A stretch of DNA of 64,000 nucleotides from CAZVKN01 sp964627035 (GTDB lineage Bacteria; Electryoneota; AABM5-125-24; Hatepunaeales; Hatepunaeaceae). Numbering within the stretch: the first letter of the stretch is position 1; each line of letters opens with the position of its first letter. Shown piece after piece: positions 23,740 through 31,903 of the stretch. The notes under the pieces are model-generated. The model was not told the origin of the DNA and ran no database searches. It saw only the letters and a list, made by a program, of their open reading frames with translations. The stretch spans positions 1 to 64,000 of the forward strand of contig CAZVKN010000002.1 of assembly GCA_964627035.1 (NCBI GenBank). Direction: 5' to 3'. Made by a program: the position numbers and the translations under genes.

Positions 23740-24313
23740 ACAAATTCCGCAGATTGTGTTGGCGTCATCCTCTCCGAGACGGAGGATGCTGCTGACTCAG
23801 GTTGCCATCCCGTTTGAAGTGATTTTGCCCAATGTTGATGAATTGTCTCCGACCAATGGTGACTTTGAACGGGTAGTTGTACGAAACGCTGAACTCAAGG
23901 CGAGATCAGTATCTGGCAGGGCTGATGGAAGGTTGATACTCGGTGCGGACACAATTGTTGACCTTGACGGTCAGCCGCTGGGCAAGCCGCAAGATGAAGC
24001 CGATGCAAATAGGATGCTGCATAGGCTGTCGGGCAGGGCTCACCGGGTGCACAGCGGAATTGCGCTGTACGATCCGACTCGTGATAAGTTGTACAGTGAT
24101 CATGCGGCGACTTCTGTGACATTCCGATCCTTGACAGATGCGGAGATTAGTGCCTACATAGAATCCGGTGAGCCGATGGACAAAGCAGGTTCGTACGGCA
24201 TTCAGGCAAGAGGAGCTCTGTTCATTGAACGGATAGAAGGCTGTTTCTTCAACGTCATGGGGCTGCCGCTGGCGAAGTTGTGGGAGCTGTTGGGGGCGGT
24301 GGTAGTTGGATGA
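23732..24313 (+). CDS. maf: Maf-family nucleoside-triphosphate pyrophosphatase
   Basis: This 193-aa protein has the Maf signature ASSSPRRRMLL near residues 11-21, then GADTIVDLDGQPLGKP, HRLSGRAHRVHSG and KAGSYGIQ. Maf proteins hydrolyse non-canonical or canonical NTPs (dTTP/UTP or m7GTP subfamilies) and affect septum formation. It starts with TTG at 23732, overlapping the UbiA stop by 8 nt, and closes the operon. An inverted repeat follows at 24342-24424. Confidence 0.9.
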   Translation: MDKQIPQIVLASSSPRRRMLLTQVAIPFEVILPNVDELSPTNGDFERVVVRNAELKARSVSGRADGRLILGADTIVDLDGQPLGKPQDEADANRMLHRLSGRAHRVHSGIALYDPTRDKLYSDHAATSVTFRSLTDAEISAYIESGEPMDKAGSYGIQARGALFIERIEGCFFNVMGLPLAKLWELLGAVVVG

Positions 24314-24341
24314 GTCACTTGTCGTTAGCGGGGTATGTTTT

Positions 24342-24424
24342 TTCGTCACTTCGTCACAAAATTGCCTGAATCCCTTTGTGGCAAGGCGTTTGAAGGTGTG
24401 ACGAAGTTGTGACGAAGTGTGACG
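24342..24424. repeat. GTGACGAAGT inverted/tandem repeat after maf, possible terminator
   Basis: TTCGTCACTTCGTCACA (24342-24358) faces TGTGACGAAGTTGTGACG and a further GAAGTGTGACG (24397-24423); the inner part TTGCC/GGCAA can also pair. The right side holds the unit GTGACGAAGT in tandem. It could end the operon transcript, but there is no T-run. Confidence 0.55.
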
Positions 24425-25158
24425 GAACGGGATTCACAGCAGATGCAGCAGATTAGCAGATTTAGTTTGAGTTCAACCTTTAGGTTGTGATCGTAACATG
24501 CTAAAGAGTCTAACCATAATGTTCTTTAACATTTCAACTCAACAACTTACGCTTTCAAGTTTGGTTCACAAAAAGTAGTAATTGCGCCTTGAGTAATGTG
24601 AGAATGTCAATATACCAAAGAAATAGGTTAAAATAGTCTCACATGCCGTTTTCAAGGCTGATATCACCCTGATGACTGTTATTTATACTTTGATGGTTCA
24701 TCATTATCTGTTCATTTATCTCTGGTTTGCGGATGTCTGATTTTTGCTGTTTGTAAATTTATAGATCGTAGTCCTACGACGAGTGGATGCCAGATACAAA
24801 CTGTTTATCTGTGTACTTCTACTGTCTGTTCTGCGTGTGAATCTTCCGGTAATCATCTTAATCTCCTAATGGTTGTGTTTGTTACGTTCAATCATATAGA
24901 CTACCCGAAGATTCAAAAAGTTACAACCTGCTCTAACTTTTCTCTTGATTCTTAAACATTGAAGCGTTGAGTTCTTATTGTGCTCATCATGAATTGTATT
25001 TAGGATCTGTTTTACTGAATGGGATGAATATATGTGTGAACGTCTTACACTTCAAAAACACCTCAACCTGCTCGATTTCGGTGATACAGCTGCGCAATTT
25101 GGTTGTTAACCCTTTGTTCTTGTGAAAAAAATATTAAATTAATAGAACTGTTAGCAGG
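24425..25158. other. gene-free AT-rich region upstream of glnA
   Basis: No frame longer than about 60 codons is convincing here. Visible structure: an ATTCACA..CAGATTAGCAGATT phrase at 24429-24457 shared with 60297 and 62637; CAACC/GGTTG at 24475-24488; TCGTAG/CTACGA at 24766-24779; CAGATA/TATCTG near 24791-24810; and a 16-nt imperfect inverted repeat at 24839-24854 and 24899-24914. It could hold a structured RNA or be a decayed gene; neither can be shown by eye. Confidence 0.4.
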
Positions 25159-25216
25159 TGACAACCCTCCGCGGTTGACACAACGCCATCCACTGTCAAG
25201 CACGGAGGCATGACAG
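25159..25216. repeat. diverged family-A twin hairpin in the glnA leader
   Basis: TGACAACC/GGTTGACA (25159-25180, one mismatch, loop CTCCGC) is followed by CTGTCA/TGACAG (25193-25216) with a GC pair and loop ACGGAG. It ends 32 nt before the glnA ATG, so it is likely transcribed in the 5' leader. The arms differ from other copies, yet pairing and the GC-rich loops are kept. Confidence 0.65.
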
Positions 25217-25248
25217 CGATAAACAACGCACGCACCGGAGGCTGAGAA

Positions 25249-26673
25249 ATGAACGTTGACCAAGTTATTACATTTGCACGTAAGGAATCAGTAGAGAATA
25301 TTGACCTGAAATTCACCAACCTGTTCGGTGGAATTCATCATATTACTATGCCACTGAATATGCTGACGGAAAGCCTGTTCAAGCGTGGAGTCGGTATTGA
25401 CGGCTCATCCATCCCCGGCTTCAAGATCGAAGGCGCCAGCGATATGGTGCTGATCCCCGATCCTGAAACCGCCACAATTGACCCGTTCTGGCAGAGACGG
25501 ACGCTGAGTATGCTCGGCTCCGTTTACAGCAGCGACACGCATGAGCCGTATCCGCTCGATCCGCGTCAGATTATCCGTCACGCTGAGGAATATCTCAAAA
25601 CAACCGGAGTGGCTGATAGGAGTATGTGGGGACCTGAGTTTGAGTTTAACATCTTCGACTCCATCAGCTATCGTAATCGGGAGAATACAGCTTTCTACAG
25701 GCTTGAATCCAAGGAAGCCGGTTGGAGTGATGTTGATGTTCAGGAGACTGACTACAGAAACCTGATCCAATCTCAACGAGGCTACCACGCAGCTCCTCCC
25801 AACGACAAATACTTTCTGATTCGTGACAGGATGAGTGCTACTATTGAGCAGTTTGGCATTCCTGTGAAATACCATCATCACGAAGTCGGCAGAGCCGGAC
25901 AGTCAGAGATTGAAACTGCTATGTTATCAGCGGTGGATGCGGGTGATGCTGCTGTCAATATCAAGTATATTCTGCGGAATGTGGCTCATCAGGAGGGTTG
26001 CTGTGTCACGTTCATGGCTAAACCGACATACGGTGAAGCGGGCAACGGGATGCACTTTCATCAGAATTTATTCAATGGGAGTTCGCCTACTTTCTACGAT
26101 AAAAAAGGCTACGGTGGGTTGTCAGAAACGGCACTGCATTATATCGGTGGGCTGTTGATACACGGCAGGGCACTGTTAGCATTGACAAATCCTTCAACCA
26201 ATAGCTACAAACGGCTACTTCCCGGTTTTGAAGCCCCCGTCAACGCTATCTTTGGACTCGGCAACCGTTCGTGTGCTATCCGCATTCCCAAGTATGCCAC
26301 TGAACCGGACAAGAAGCGCATCGAATTCCGTCCACCTGACGGGACATGCAATGTTTATCTCGCCATTGCAGCTCAACTTATGGCTGGGATTGATGGAATT
26401 AAGAACAAGATTGATCCGACTGCTGAAGGATTCGGACCTTATGACCACGACGTGACCAAGCTGCCTGCTGAGGAGCAGGCGAACATCCCTCGTCTGCCGT
26501 CATCGCTGACTGAAGCAATTGAAGCTCTCAAAGCCGATCACGATTTCTTGCTCGCGGGTGATGTATTCAGTACGGATTTCCTGAACAACTGGATTGAAAA
26601 GTTGCGGAATGATGTAAGTGAGATCAACAACCGCCCACATCCGTTTGAGATGCAGTTGTATTTTGATAGTTAG
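25249..26673 (+). CDS. glnA: type I glutamine synthetase
   Basis: This 474-aa protein is full length for GS-I. Landmarks: GIDGSSIPGFKIEGASDM (beta-grasp end), GPEFEFN (metal Glu), HHEVGRAGQSEI, NGMHFHQN and NPSTNSYKRLLPGFEAPV (substrate and ATP sites), and KRIEFRPPDGTCN. It makes glutamine from glutamate, ammonia and ATP. In the loop where enterobacterial GS has the adenylylated Tyr (LYDLPPEE), this protein reads VTKLPAEE, so control by adenylylation is not expected. GGAGG spaced 7 nt from ATG 25249 sets the start. No PII gene is adjacent. Confidence 0.95.
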   Translation: MNVDQVITFARKESVENIDLKFTNLFGGIHHITMPLNMLTESLFKRGVGIDGSSIPGFKIEGASDMVLIPDPETATIDPFWQRRTLSMLGSVYSSDTHEPYPLDPRQIIRHAEEYLKTTGVADRSMWGPEFEFNIFDSISYRNRENTAFYRLESKEAGWSDVDVQETDYRNLIQSQRGYHAAPPNDKYFLIRDRMSATIEQFGIPVKYHHHEVGRAGQSEIETAMLSAVDAGDAAVNIKYILRNVAHQEGCCVTFMAKPTYGEAGNGMHFHQNLFNGSSPTFYDKKGYGGLSETALHYIGGLLIHGRALLALTNPSTNSYKRLLPGFEAPVNAIFGLGNRSCAIRIPKYATEPDKKRIEFRPPDGTCNVYLAIAAQLMAGIDGIKNKIDPTAEGFGPYDHDVTKLPAEEQANIPRLPSSLTEAIEALKADHDFLLAGDVFSTDFLNNWIEKLRNDVSEINNRPHPFEMQLYFDS

Positions 26674-26698
26674 TACTTATCGTACAACGTATATGTGA

Positions 26699-26741
26699 AA
26701 TAAAAAAACGGACACCGAATTAATCATAATCAGTGTCCGTT
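26699..26741 (-). terminator. rho-independent terminator between glnA and the response regulator
   Basis: AACGGACAC (26707-26715) pairs perfectly with GTGTCCGTT (26733-26741). On the minus strand the stem is followed by a T-rich tract (the complement of 26699-26708), fitting termination of the response-regulator transcript. The stem could also stop glnA read-through. Confidence 0.75.
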
Positions 26742-26761
26742 CTTAGTGTATTGCAGTCAAC

Positions 26762-27139
26762 TCAGATCAGCTTCGCCACCAGTTCCAGCAGCTCATTCTG
26801 GTCAATAGGCTTGGCGAGGTAGCCGTCGGGAGGCGGGACCTGCTTGCGGGATGATATGAATGTTTTAAAATCCGCTGAAACACCGGTGATGATCACCACC
26901 GGGATAGACTTCAAGTCCTCATCCTCGCGAACTGTGCGATAGAATTTGACACCGGACATCTCCGGCATCGTGATATCAAGTGTAATAAGATCAGGCTTGG
27001 TTTCACGCACTTTAACCAGCCCCTCGTCACCGTTCTCGGCGATAATCGTGTTGTAACCGTTGTCTTCCAATAAACTCGAAAAATAGGTCTGGGTATCCGG
27101 CTCGTCGTCAATTATTAATATGGTTTGCTTTTCAGCCAT
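26762..27139 (-). CDS. single-domain response regulator
   Basis: This 125-aa protein is a receiver domain only: acidic pair Asp11-Asp12, phospho-acceptor Asp55 (LITLDITMPE), Thr in VVIITG, and Lys in YLAKP. It has no output domain, so it acts by protein contact or as a phosphorelay intermediate. The beta4-alpha5 region carries PPPDGYLAKP, nearly the same as PPPEGYLNKP in the receiver fused to the iron-sulfur protein at 30051-31787, so the two are close relatives. ATG 27139 with AGAGGA 7 nt upstream is preferred over TTG 27145. Last gene of the redox-signalling run. Confidence 0.9.
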   Translation of the reverse strand: MAEKQTILIIDDEPDTQTYFSSLLEDNGYNTIIAENGDEGLVKVRETKPDLITLDITMPEMSGVKFYRTVREDEDLKSIPVVIITGVSADFKTFISSRKQVPPPDGYLAKPIDQNELLELVAKLI

Positions 27140-27275
27140 TTGCAATTCCTCTAATATTCTATTTGGTATGCTTTTCTATAAGAATGCCTGAGAGTAGCTG
27201 CAGTGCTACCCTCAGGCAGGTAAAATACATATTTATGTCCGAACTTGCAACAGTCAAACGGATAAACGATTAGAC

Positions 27276-28556
27276 CTACTTTATCAGAATGCCCTTGATC
27301 ACATCCGTCTTACTACCCGAATTCAGCCGTATGATGTACATACCGGAGTTCAGCGCGCGAGTGTCCAGCCTGATGCTGTGACTCCCCGCAGACATCCGCC
27401 CACCAGTAGCTTCCATCACCAAGCTGCCGTTGATGTCGAACAGTGACAGATTGACATCGCTTGCACGATCCAGCCTGAATGAAACGGTTGACATCGGATT
27501 GAATGGATTCGGGTAGAGCGACACAATGCCAAATTCGGATGGAGTATTGTCATCCTCAGCCACATTGAGCAGATCCCTCATTCTGACCTGTACATCCAAC
27601 TCCATCTCACCGTTGAATGTGAACTCCGCCGCTTCAACAGCTTGATAACCGTCAGCAGTTACCGTTAACATGAACTGTTCATGTGGAAAACGGTATAGCT
27701 CAAACATACCGTCTTCGTCTGAGACGACTTCGATATTGGCGTCAACTACGGTTATTGTTGCGTTCTCAATCGGAGCATTGGTGTCGTCGTCCACCACCTG
27801 ACCGTAAACGCTGCCGCCGTATCCGGCGAGATCTGCGAGGACATCCTCAAGAAACTCTGCACGGTCAAAGTCATGCTCGTTGTTCAACCCAAGGAAACAG
27901 ATGCTCTGACTATACGCTCTGTATGCTCCTCCACCGTCGAAGAATACGCTGCGGACATAGTCTTCATTGCAGACGAAAACCGGATGTGATCCATCAAGTC
28001 CGCGGATTCTGTCCGGCACGCCTCCGACCATCGCCATGTCCTCGTTTGTGTAGTATCCAAAGGCGCGTTCACCCAATTGACCCTCCTCATCGGCGTCAAC
28101 ACGGGTGATTTCGTTGTCTTCACCTACTTCTACAAATTCGATGTTGAAATAGTCGAACAAATCTGTTTCATGGTGTTGACCGCACCAGTCGTTGCCCTCG
28201 ATGTACAGACCGCGGTTCAATTCAACAAATTCAATTAAGGTCTCTTGGCTCTCCCGGTCAATCTGACCGGCTTCTATTCCGCCACCTCAATCGGGGCAGG
28301 AGAAACCAAGCAGCACCATGATGACATCGTATTGACTCAAGTCGTCCGGGAGCGCTTCGTCGTGATCGTACTCGATCTCAAGTTGATCGAGCGTCTGCAT
28401 CACGGCTGAAGACGAATTCAGCCTTTCTCCCAGGACAGGATCGTCAATCGGTAGTGGGTTATCGTTCACCCAAACGAACAGATCATAAGCGGATACACTC
28501 CCTGCCATGAGCAGAACGCAGAGCAGCAATCCCAAAATATATCCTGTTTTTTTCAT
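27276..28556 (-). pseudogene. secreted T9SS-type protein interrupted by one in-frame TGA
   Basis: The reading frame starts at 28556 with a signal peptide (residues 1-23). A single TGA at 28289-28287 (codon 90, after the residues FSCPD) interrupts it, and it then continues in the same frame to 27276. The joined protein is about 426 aa: an N-terminal alpha/beta domain (YDVIMVLLGF then LYIEGND), a carboxypeptidase-regulatory-like beta domain (GQVVDDDTNAPIENATITV), and a type IX sorting domain with YPNPFNPMST. Nothing else in either half looks decayed. The TGA would give a C-x-x-U arrangement if read as selenocysteine; a point mutation or base-call error is the simpler alternative. Confidence 0.75.
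28254..28270 (-). promoter_or_regulatory. hairpin just downstream of the in-frame TGA (SECIS-like candidate)
   Basis: On the minus strand CCGGTC and GACCGG pair perfectly (6 bp) around loop AGATT. The stem begins 16 nt after the TGA and the loop 22 nt after it, with G at the second loop position. As I recall the bacterial SECIS model, that spacing and an early loop G are required. A 6-bp hairpin can also occur by chance. Confidence 0.35.
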
Positions 28557-28571
28557 TATACCTCCTGTAAG

Positions 28572-29996
28572 TTAATTGGAAACAGCCATCGTTTGGACAT
28601 GTTTCCTTGGAATTCTCACAATAAATCGTGTACCTTTATCTACCTCTGACTCAAGATCTATTGAACCCTTATGAGCCTTTGCAATCTTGTGTGCAATAAA
28701 CAGTCCCAAACCTGTACCTTCAGTACCTTTCGACGAAAAGAACAGGCTGAATGCCTTCTCCCGTGTTTCCTGTTCCATTCCGATGCCGTCATCCTGAACC
28801 TCAAACCGGACATGATCCACTTCACCGACTGCCCTTAACACCACCCGATGAGCCTCCTGTTTGTTGTCAATCCGGCAGGCGTCAAGCGAATTCTCCATCA
28901 GATTCACTAACAGCGAGCGGATCGCTTTGTCGTCAGCTTCAAACTCACCAATATCCATGTTGATCTCTTTTGTAAGCTCAACTCCAAGTTCATCAGCTTT
29001 GTCTTTCGTTAATGTATATACATCGTTGGCGATGCTGTCACCTGACAGCAGCTCCCAATCCGGTTCTCGGTCTTTGGCATAGTAGAGAATATCGAGCACC
29101 ATGCTGCGGACGCGGGTCACGTTGCGTAAGACAATCTCCCACCCCTGCTCGACACGGGCAGGATTATTCTTTTTCAGACCGTTATTGACGAGATAGATAC
29201 CACCATCCAATCCGTTGAGGATGCCCTTGATTCCGTGTGAGATAGTGCTTATCAACAGACCGATAGACGTTAACTGATCCTGCAATTCGCGAATCTGTGT
29301 GATGTCGGTGCTGATCTCAATGACCTGTTCAATCTCACCCTCAGCATTGCGCAACGGAGATGTGTAAACCAGCACATTCATCATCTTGCCATCAATTGAG
29401 GAGACTACCTCTTCGTGGACATGCATCTCTCCATCCTGAAAAGTCTGACGAACGATGCATGGAACACATTCCTCTGTGCGATGTTTGTATGCCTCATAAC
29501 ATTTAGCACCATAGTTTGGTCCAAATGCTTCACGGTGGAGCCGATTGGCGTGGACGATCCGCATATCACGATCCTGAATCGAAATAAAACAAGGAACCTC
29601 CTCAAATAATAGCCGGTATTTCTCCTGACTCTCTTTGTTCTGCTTCTGGAGCTGTTTTATCTCAGTGATGTCGGTTGACATCTCCATGACCGCCGTAATC
29701 TCACCGGCTTTATTGTAAATCGGAGTGGTGTAAACAATGACTGACACTTCACTGCCGTCAAGACAACGGACATGCTCTTCGCTTGAATGCCGTTGACCGT
29801 CCCTGAAAGTCCTCTCTACCGGACAGACTTCACACTTTTCAGGACGATTCTTGTACACCTGATAGCAGTATCGCCCCTCATAAGATCCGAAATCCTCAAC
29901 AAACCACTTGTTTGCACTGATAACTTTCAGGTTGCGATCCTGCACGGTCAAGTAGCAAGGCATTGACTCGAAATATTGTTGGTACGGCAGTTCCAT
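28572..29996 (-). CDS. double-PAS histidine kinase with Cys motifs
   Basis: This 474-aa protein has two PAS domains in tandem (about residues 5-120 and 125-240), each with a Cys-x10-Cys-x2-Cys pattern (CYQVYKNRPEKCEVC and CYEAYKHRTEECVPC), then a dimerisation helix with the non-standard H-box SHGIKGILNGLDGG near residue 252. The HATPase domain follows (N-box NLMENSLDACR, G1 DDGIGM, G2 GTGLGL). The Cys triads suggest metal, Fe-S or redox sensing. No transmembrane segment, so it is cytoplasmic. ATG 29996 has GGGAG 6 nt upstream; the frame extends to 30026. It lies 54 nt from the iron-sulfur/receiver fusion, its likely phosphorylation target along with the free receiver. Confidence 0.88.
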   Translation of the reverse strand: MELPYQQYFESMPCYLTVQDRNLKVISANKWFVEDFGSYEGRYCYQVYKNRPEKCEVCPVERTFRDGQRHSSEEHVRCLDGSEVSVIVYTTPIYNKAGEITAVMEMSTDITEIKQLQKQNKESQEKYRLLFEEVPCFISIQDRDMRIVHANRLHREAFGPNYGAKCYEAYKHRTEECVPCIVRQTFQDGEMHVHEEVVSSIDGKMMNVLVYTSPLRNAEGEIEQVIEISTDITQIRELQDQLTSIGLLISTISHGIKGILNGLDGGIYLVNNGLKKNNPARVEQGWEIVLRNVTRVRSMVLDILYYAKDREPDWELLSGDSIANDVYTLTKDKADELGVELTKEINMDIGEFEADDKAIRSLLVNLMENSLDACRIDNKQEAHRVVLRAVGEVDHVRFEVQDDGIGMEQETREKAFSLFFSSKGTEGTGLGLFIAHKIAKAHKGSIDLESEVDKGTRFIVRIPRKHVQTMAVSN

Positions 29997-30050
29997 GTCA
30001 GTCTCCCAAAAAGACGATAGGAGCATTTAGCTCCTATCATCTAAGATTAA

Positions 30051-31787
30051 TTATGCCAACTCGAGAATTTTCCGAGCGTTGAGCAGCAGAGTATCTTCAT
30101 TGACAGGTTTGTTCAGATATCCCTCCGGTGGTGGTATGGATGTGCGATCATAGATCAATTTACGCAATTCGGGTCTGCCTGTTATGATACAGATTTTGAT
30201 ACTTTCAGTCTCAGGATTCTTCTTTAACGCTTCATAAACCTTCGTCCCGTCCGTTCCGGGCATTGACAGGTCAAGCGTGATCATATCAGGTATTTCCTTT
30301 GACGCTATTTCAATTGCTGAATCACCGTCCGCTGCTTCAAGCACCGTAGCACCGTTGTCTTCCATTACTGCGGTGAAGAAGGTGCGGATGTCCGGTTCGT
30401 CATCAACAACCAATATTCTGAATCCGGCGAGTGCTTCTGCAACTGCCTCTTCTTTAATTTCCGGAACGGCAACAACAACCGGTTTCTCAGGAATGACAAT
30501 TGCATTTGCAACCAGATTGACCAATTGAGTAACTTCCATGCCCAGCTCGTAATGTTTTATGCAGTCTGCTAAACCATCCACGCAGTTGTGACATGATGTC
30601 ACGACAATTTCAGCACCTGTCGCCTTCAACTGGTCAGCTTTGACCTTTGCCGATTTCAGACGACGCGGCGTATATTCCGACATTGACATCGCACCACCGC
30701 CACCTGTGCAGCAGTAGTTCTCCGCTCGATTCGGGTACATCTCTGTGAAGTTCTCACAGACAAGGTTTAGTAGTTCACGAGGCTCTTCAAACAAGCCGCA
30801 GCTTCGTGCGTTGTTGCATGAATCGTGAAAGGTGACCGGAATTTTGTTCTTAGATTTATCAACTTTAATCCTGCCTTCTTTAATGTAACGGAGCATCGTA
30901 TCTACGGAACTTTCCATTACAAAATTCACATCAACCTGACCCCAGTTCTGTCCTTCGCAGCGTGTCGAACGGTAACCGTGACCACACTCGGAGATGACCA
31001 GCGTCTTACCTTTCAACTCTTCAACCTTGTCATACAGCCTCTTCGCAACCGCACCACCGAGGTCGTCATCACCGGAGAACAGCCCGAAGTTGGTCATGTC
31101 CCAGCCCTCACTCGGCATCGTCCAGTTCTCGCCTGCAATATGGAAAATCTTTGCTGCATCTGCAATTGTGCGAGGGTCATATTTTGCCTCGCGGGGATTG
31201 ATTGAATATACTATGTCGGCGTTCATCTTATCAATAGGTATTACCGCAGTCTTATCCTCCAAATCCTCCTGCAGCTCTTCGGACATCCAATCAAGTGTAT
31301 CAAGATAATCCTCTTTTAACACACCCATCTGATTGCCGATCTCCCATTGATCCTTACTCACAACCGCCACACCCTCCGGCATGACTCCAACAGACACCAA
31401 AAGTCCGCGAGTCATCCGGTTGTAAGTTGCAAAGTCAACACCCATCGGGCAGTTGATTGAGCAACGTCGGCAGTTGGTGCACTTACCGAAAACCGTATCT
31501 TTAATTTCTTCAAGTTCTTCATCGGTATAGACACTCTTTGCTTTGACCCACCATGGGATCACCTGCCCGGTCCAGTCGTGATGGCGCTTGAACAGCTTCC
31601 GCAGAATGTCTCCTTTATATGCCGGGGCGTATGTCGGATCCCCCGGATTTGCCTGAACGTAATGACAAGACTCGGTACACATCCCACAGTGAACACAAGC
31701 CAGCAATGAACCTGCAATCTGGCGGTTCAGCTTTTTACTCATCCGTTCCAGTACTTTCTCAGCTTTATATGATCTGGCTTTAGCCAT
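30051..31787 (-). CDS. TmcB/HmcF-like iron-sulfur protein fused to a response-regulator receiver
   Basis: This 578-aa protein begins with two [4Fe-4S] ferredoxin motifs (Cys31/34/37/41 and Cys103/106/109/113), then HdrD-like CCG domains (NYCCTGGGG near residue 360, TSCHNC shortly after), which in heterodisulfide reductases carry a special Fe-S cluster. Residues 456-578 are a complete receiver domain (VVDDEP, phospho-acceptor Asp506, YLNKP). The first part matches the cytoplasmic subunit of the Tmc/Hmc transmembrane redox complexes of sulfate reducers; such proteins normally end before the receiver. The membrane partner is encoded just upstream and a kinase just downstream. ATG 31787 (GGAG 6 nt upstream) is preferred over 31799. 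Confidence 0.88.
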   Translation of the reverse strand: MAKARSYKAEKVLERMSKKLNRQIAGSLLACVHCGMCTESCHYVQANPGDPTYAPAYKGDILRKLFKRHHDWTGQVIPWWVKAKSVYTDEELEEIKDTVFGKCTNCRRCSINCPMGVDFATYNRMTRGLLVSVGVMPEGVAVVSKDQWEIGNQMGVLKEDYLDTLDWMSEELQEDLEDKTAVIPIDKMNADIVYSINPREAKYDPRTIADAAKIFHIAGENWTMPSEGWDMTNFGLFSGDDDLGGAVAKRLYDKVEELKGKTLVISECGHGYRSTRCEGQNWGQVDVNFVMESSVDTMLRYIKEGRIKVDKSKNKIPVTFHDSCNNARSCGLFEEPRELLNLVCENFTEMYPNRAENYCCTGGGGAMSMSEYTPRRLKSAKVKADQLKATGAEIVVTSCHNCVDGLADCIKHYELGMEVTQLVNLVANAIVIPEKPVVVAVPEIKEEAVAEALAGFRILVVDDEPDIRTFFTAVMEDNGATVLEAADGDSAIEIASKEIPDMITLDLSMPGTDGTKVYEALKKNPETESIKICIITGRPELRKLIYDRTSIPPPEGYLNKPVNEDTLLLNARKILELA

Positions 31788-31825
31788 TGTTGTCTCCATT
31801 ATATGTTAAGGAGTGCTGCAATCGG

Positions 31826-31869
31826 GCTTGTATCGCCCGGCGTCGCGGTTGAGACAACCACGACTACAA
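31826..31869. repeat. family-B repeat inside the redox operon
   Basis: CGGGCTTG/ the GCCCG arm and CGGTTGAGACAACC form two small hairpins followed by GACTAC. It sits in the 116-nt gap between the membrane subunit and the iron-sulfur subunit genes, so it must be transcribed if they form one operon. Confidence 0.55.
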
Positions 31870-31903
31870 TTCTGTATTTTTTCAGCAATCTCGAATTTTA
31901 ATT

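Noticed and set aside
24425..25158. A tRNA or rRNA gene in the large gene-free space
   Set aside because: I could not find a TTCGA-type T-loop with matching acceptor stem or any conserved rRNA segment.
26762..28556. Use of TGA as a sense codon throughout (alternative genetic code)
   Set aside because: Several intact, well-recognised genes end in TGA (for example the GlmL-like gene, hflK, rsmE, the sbc-type genes), so the code is standard and only the one internal TGA needs explaining.
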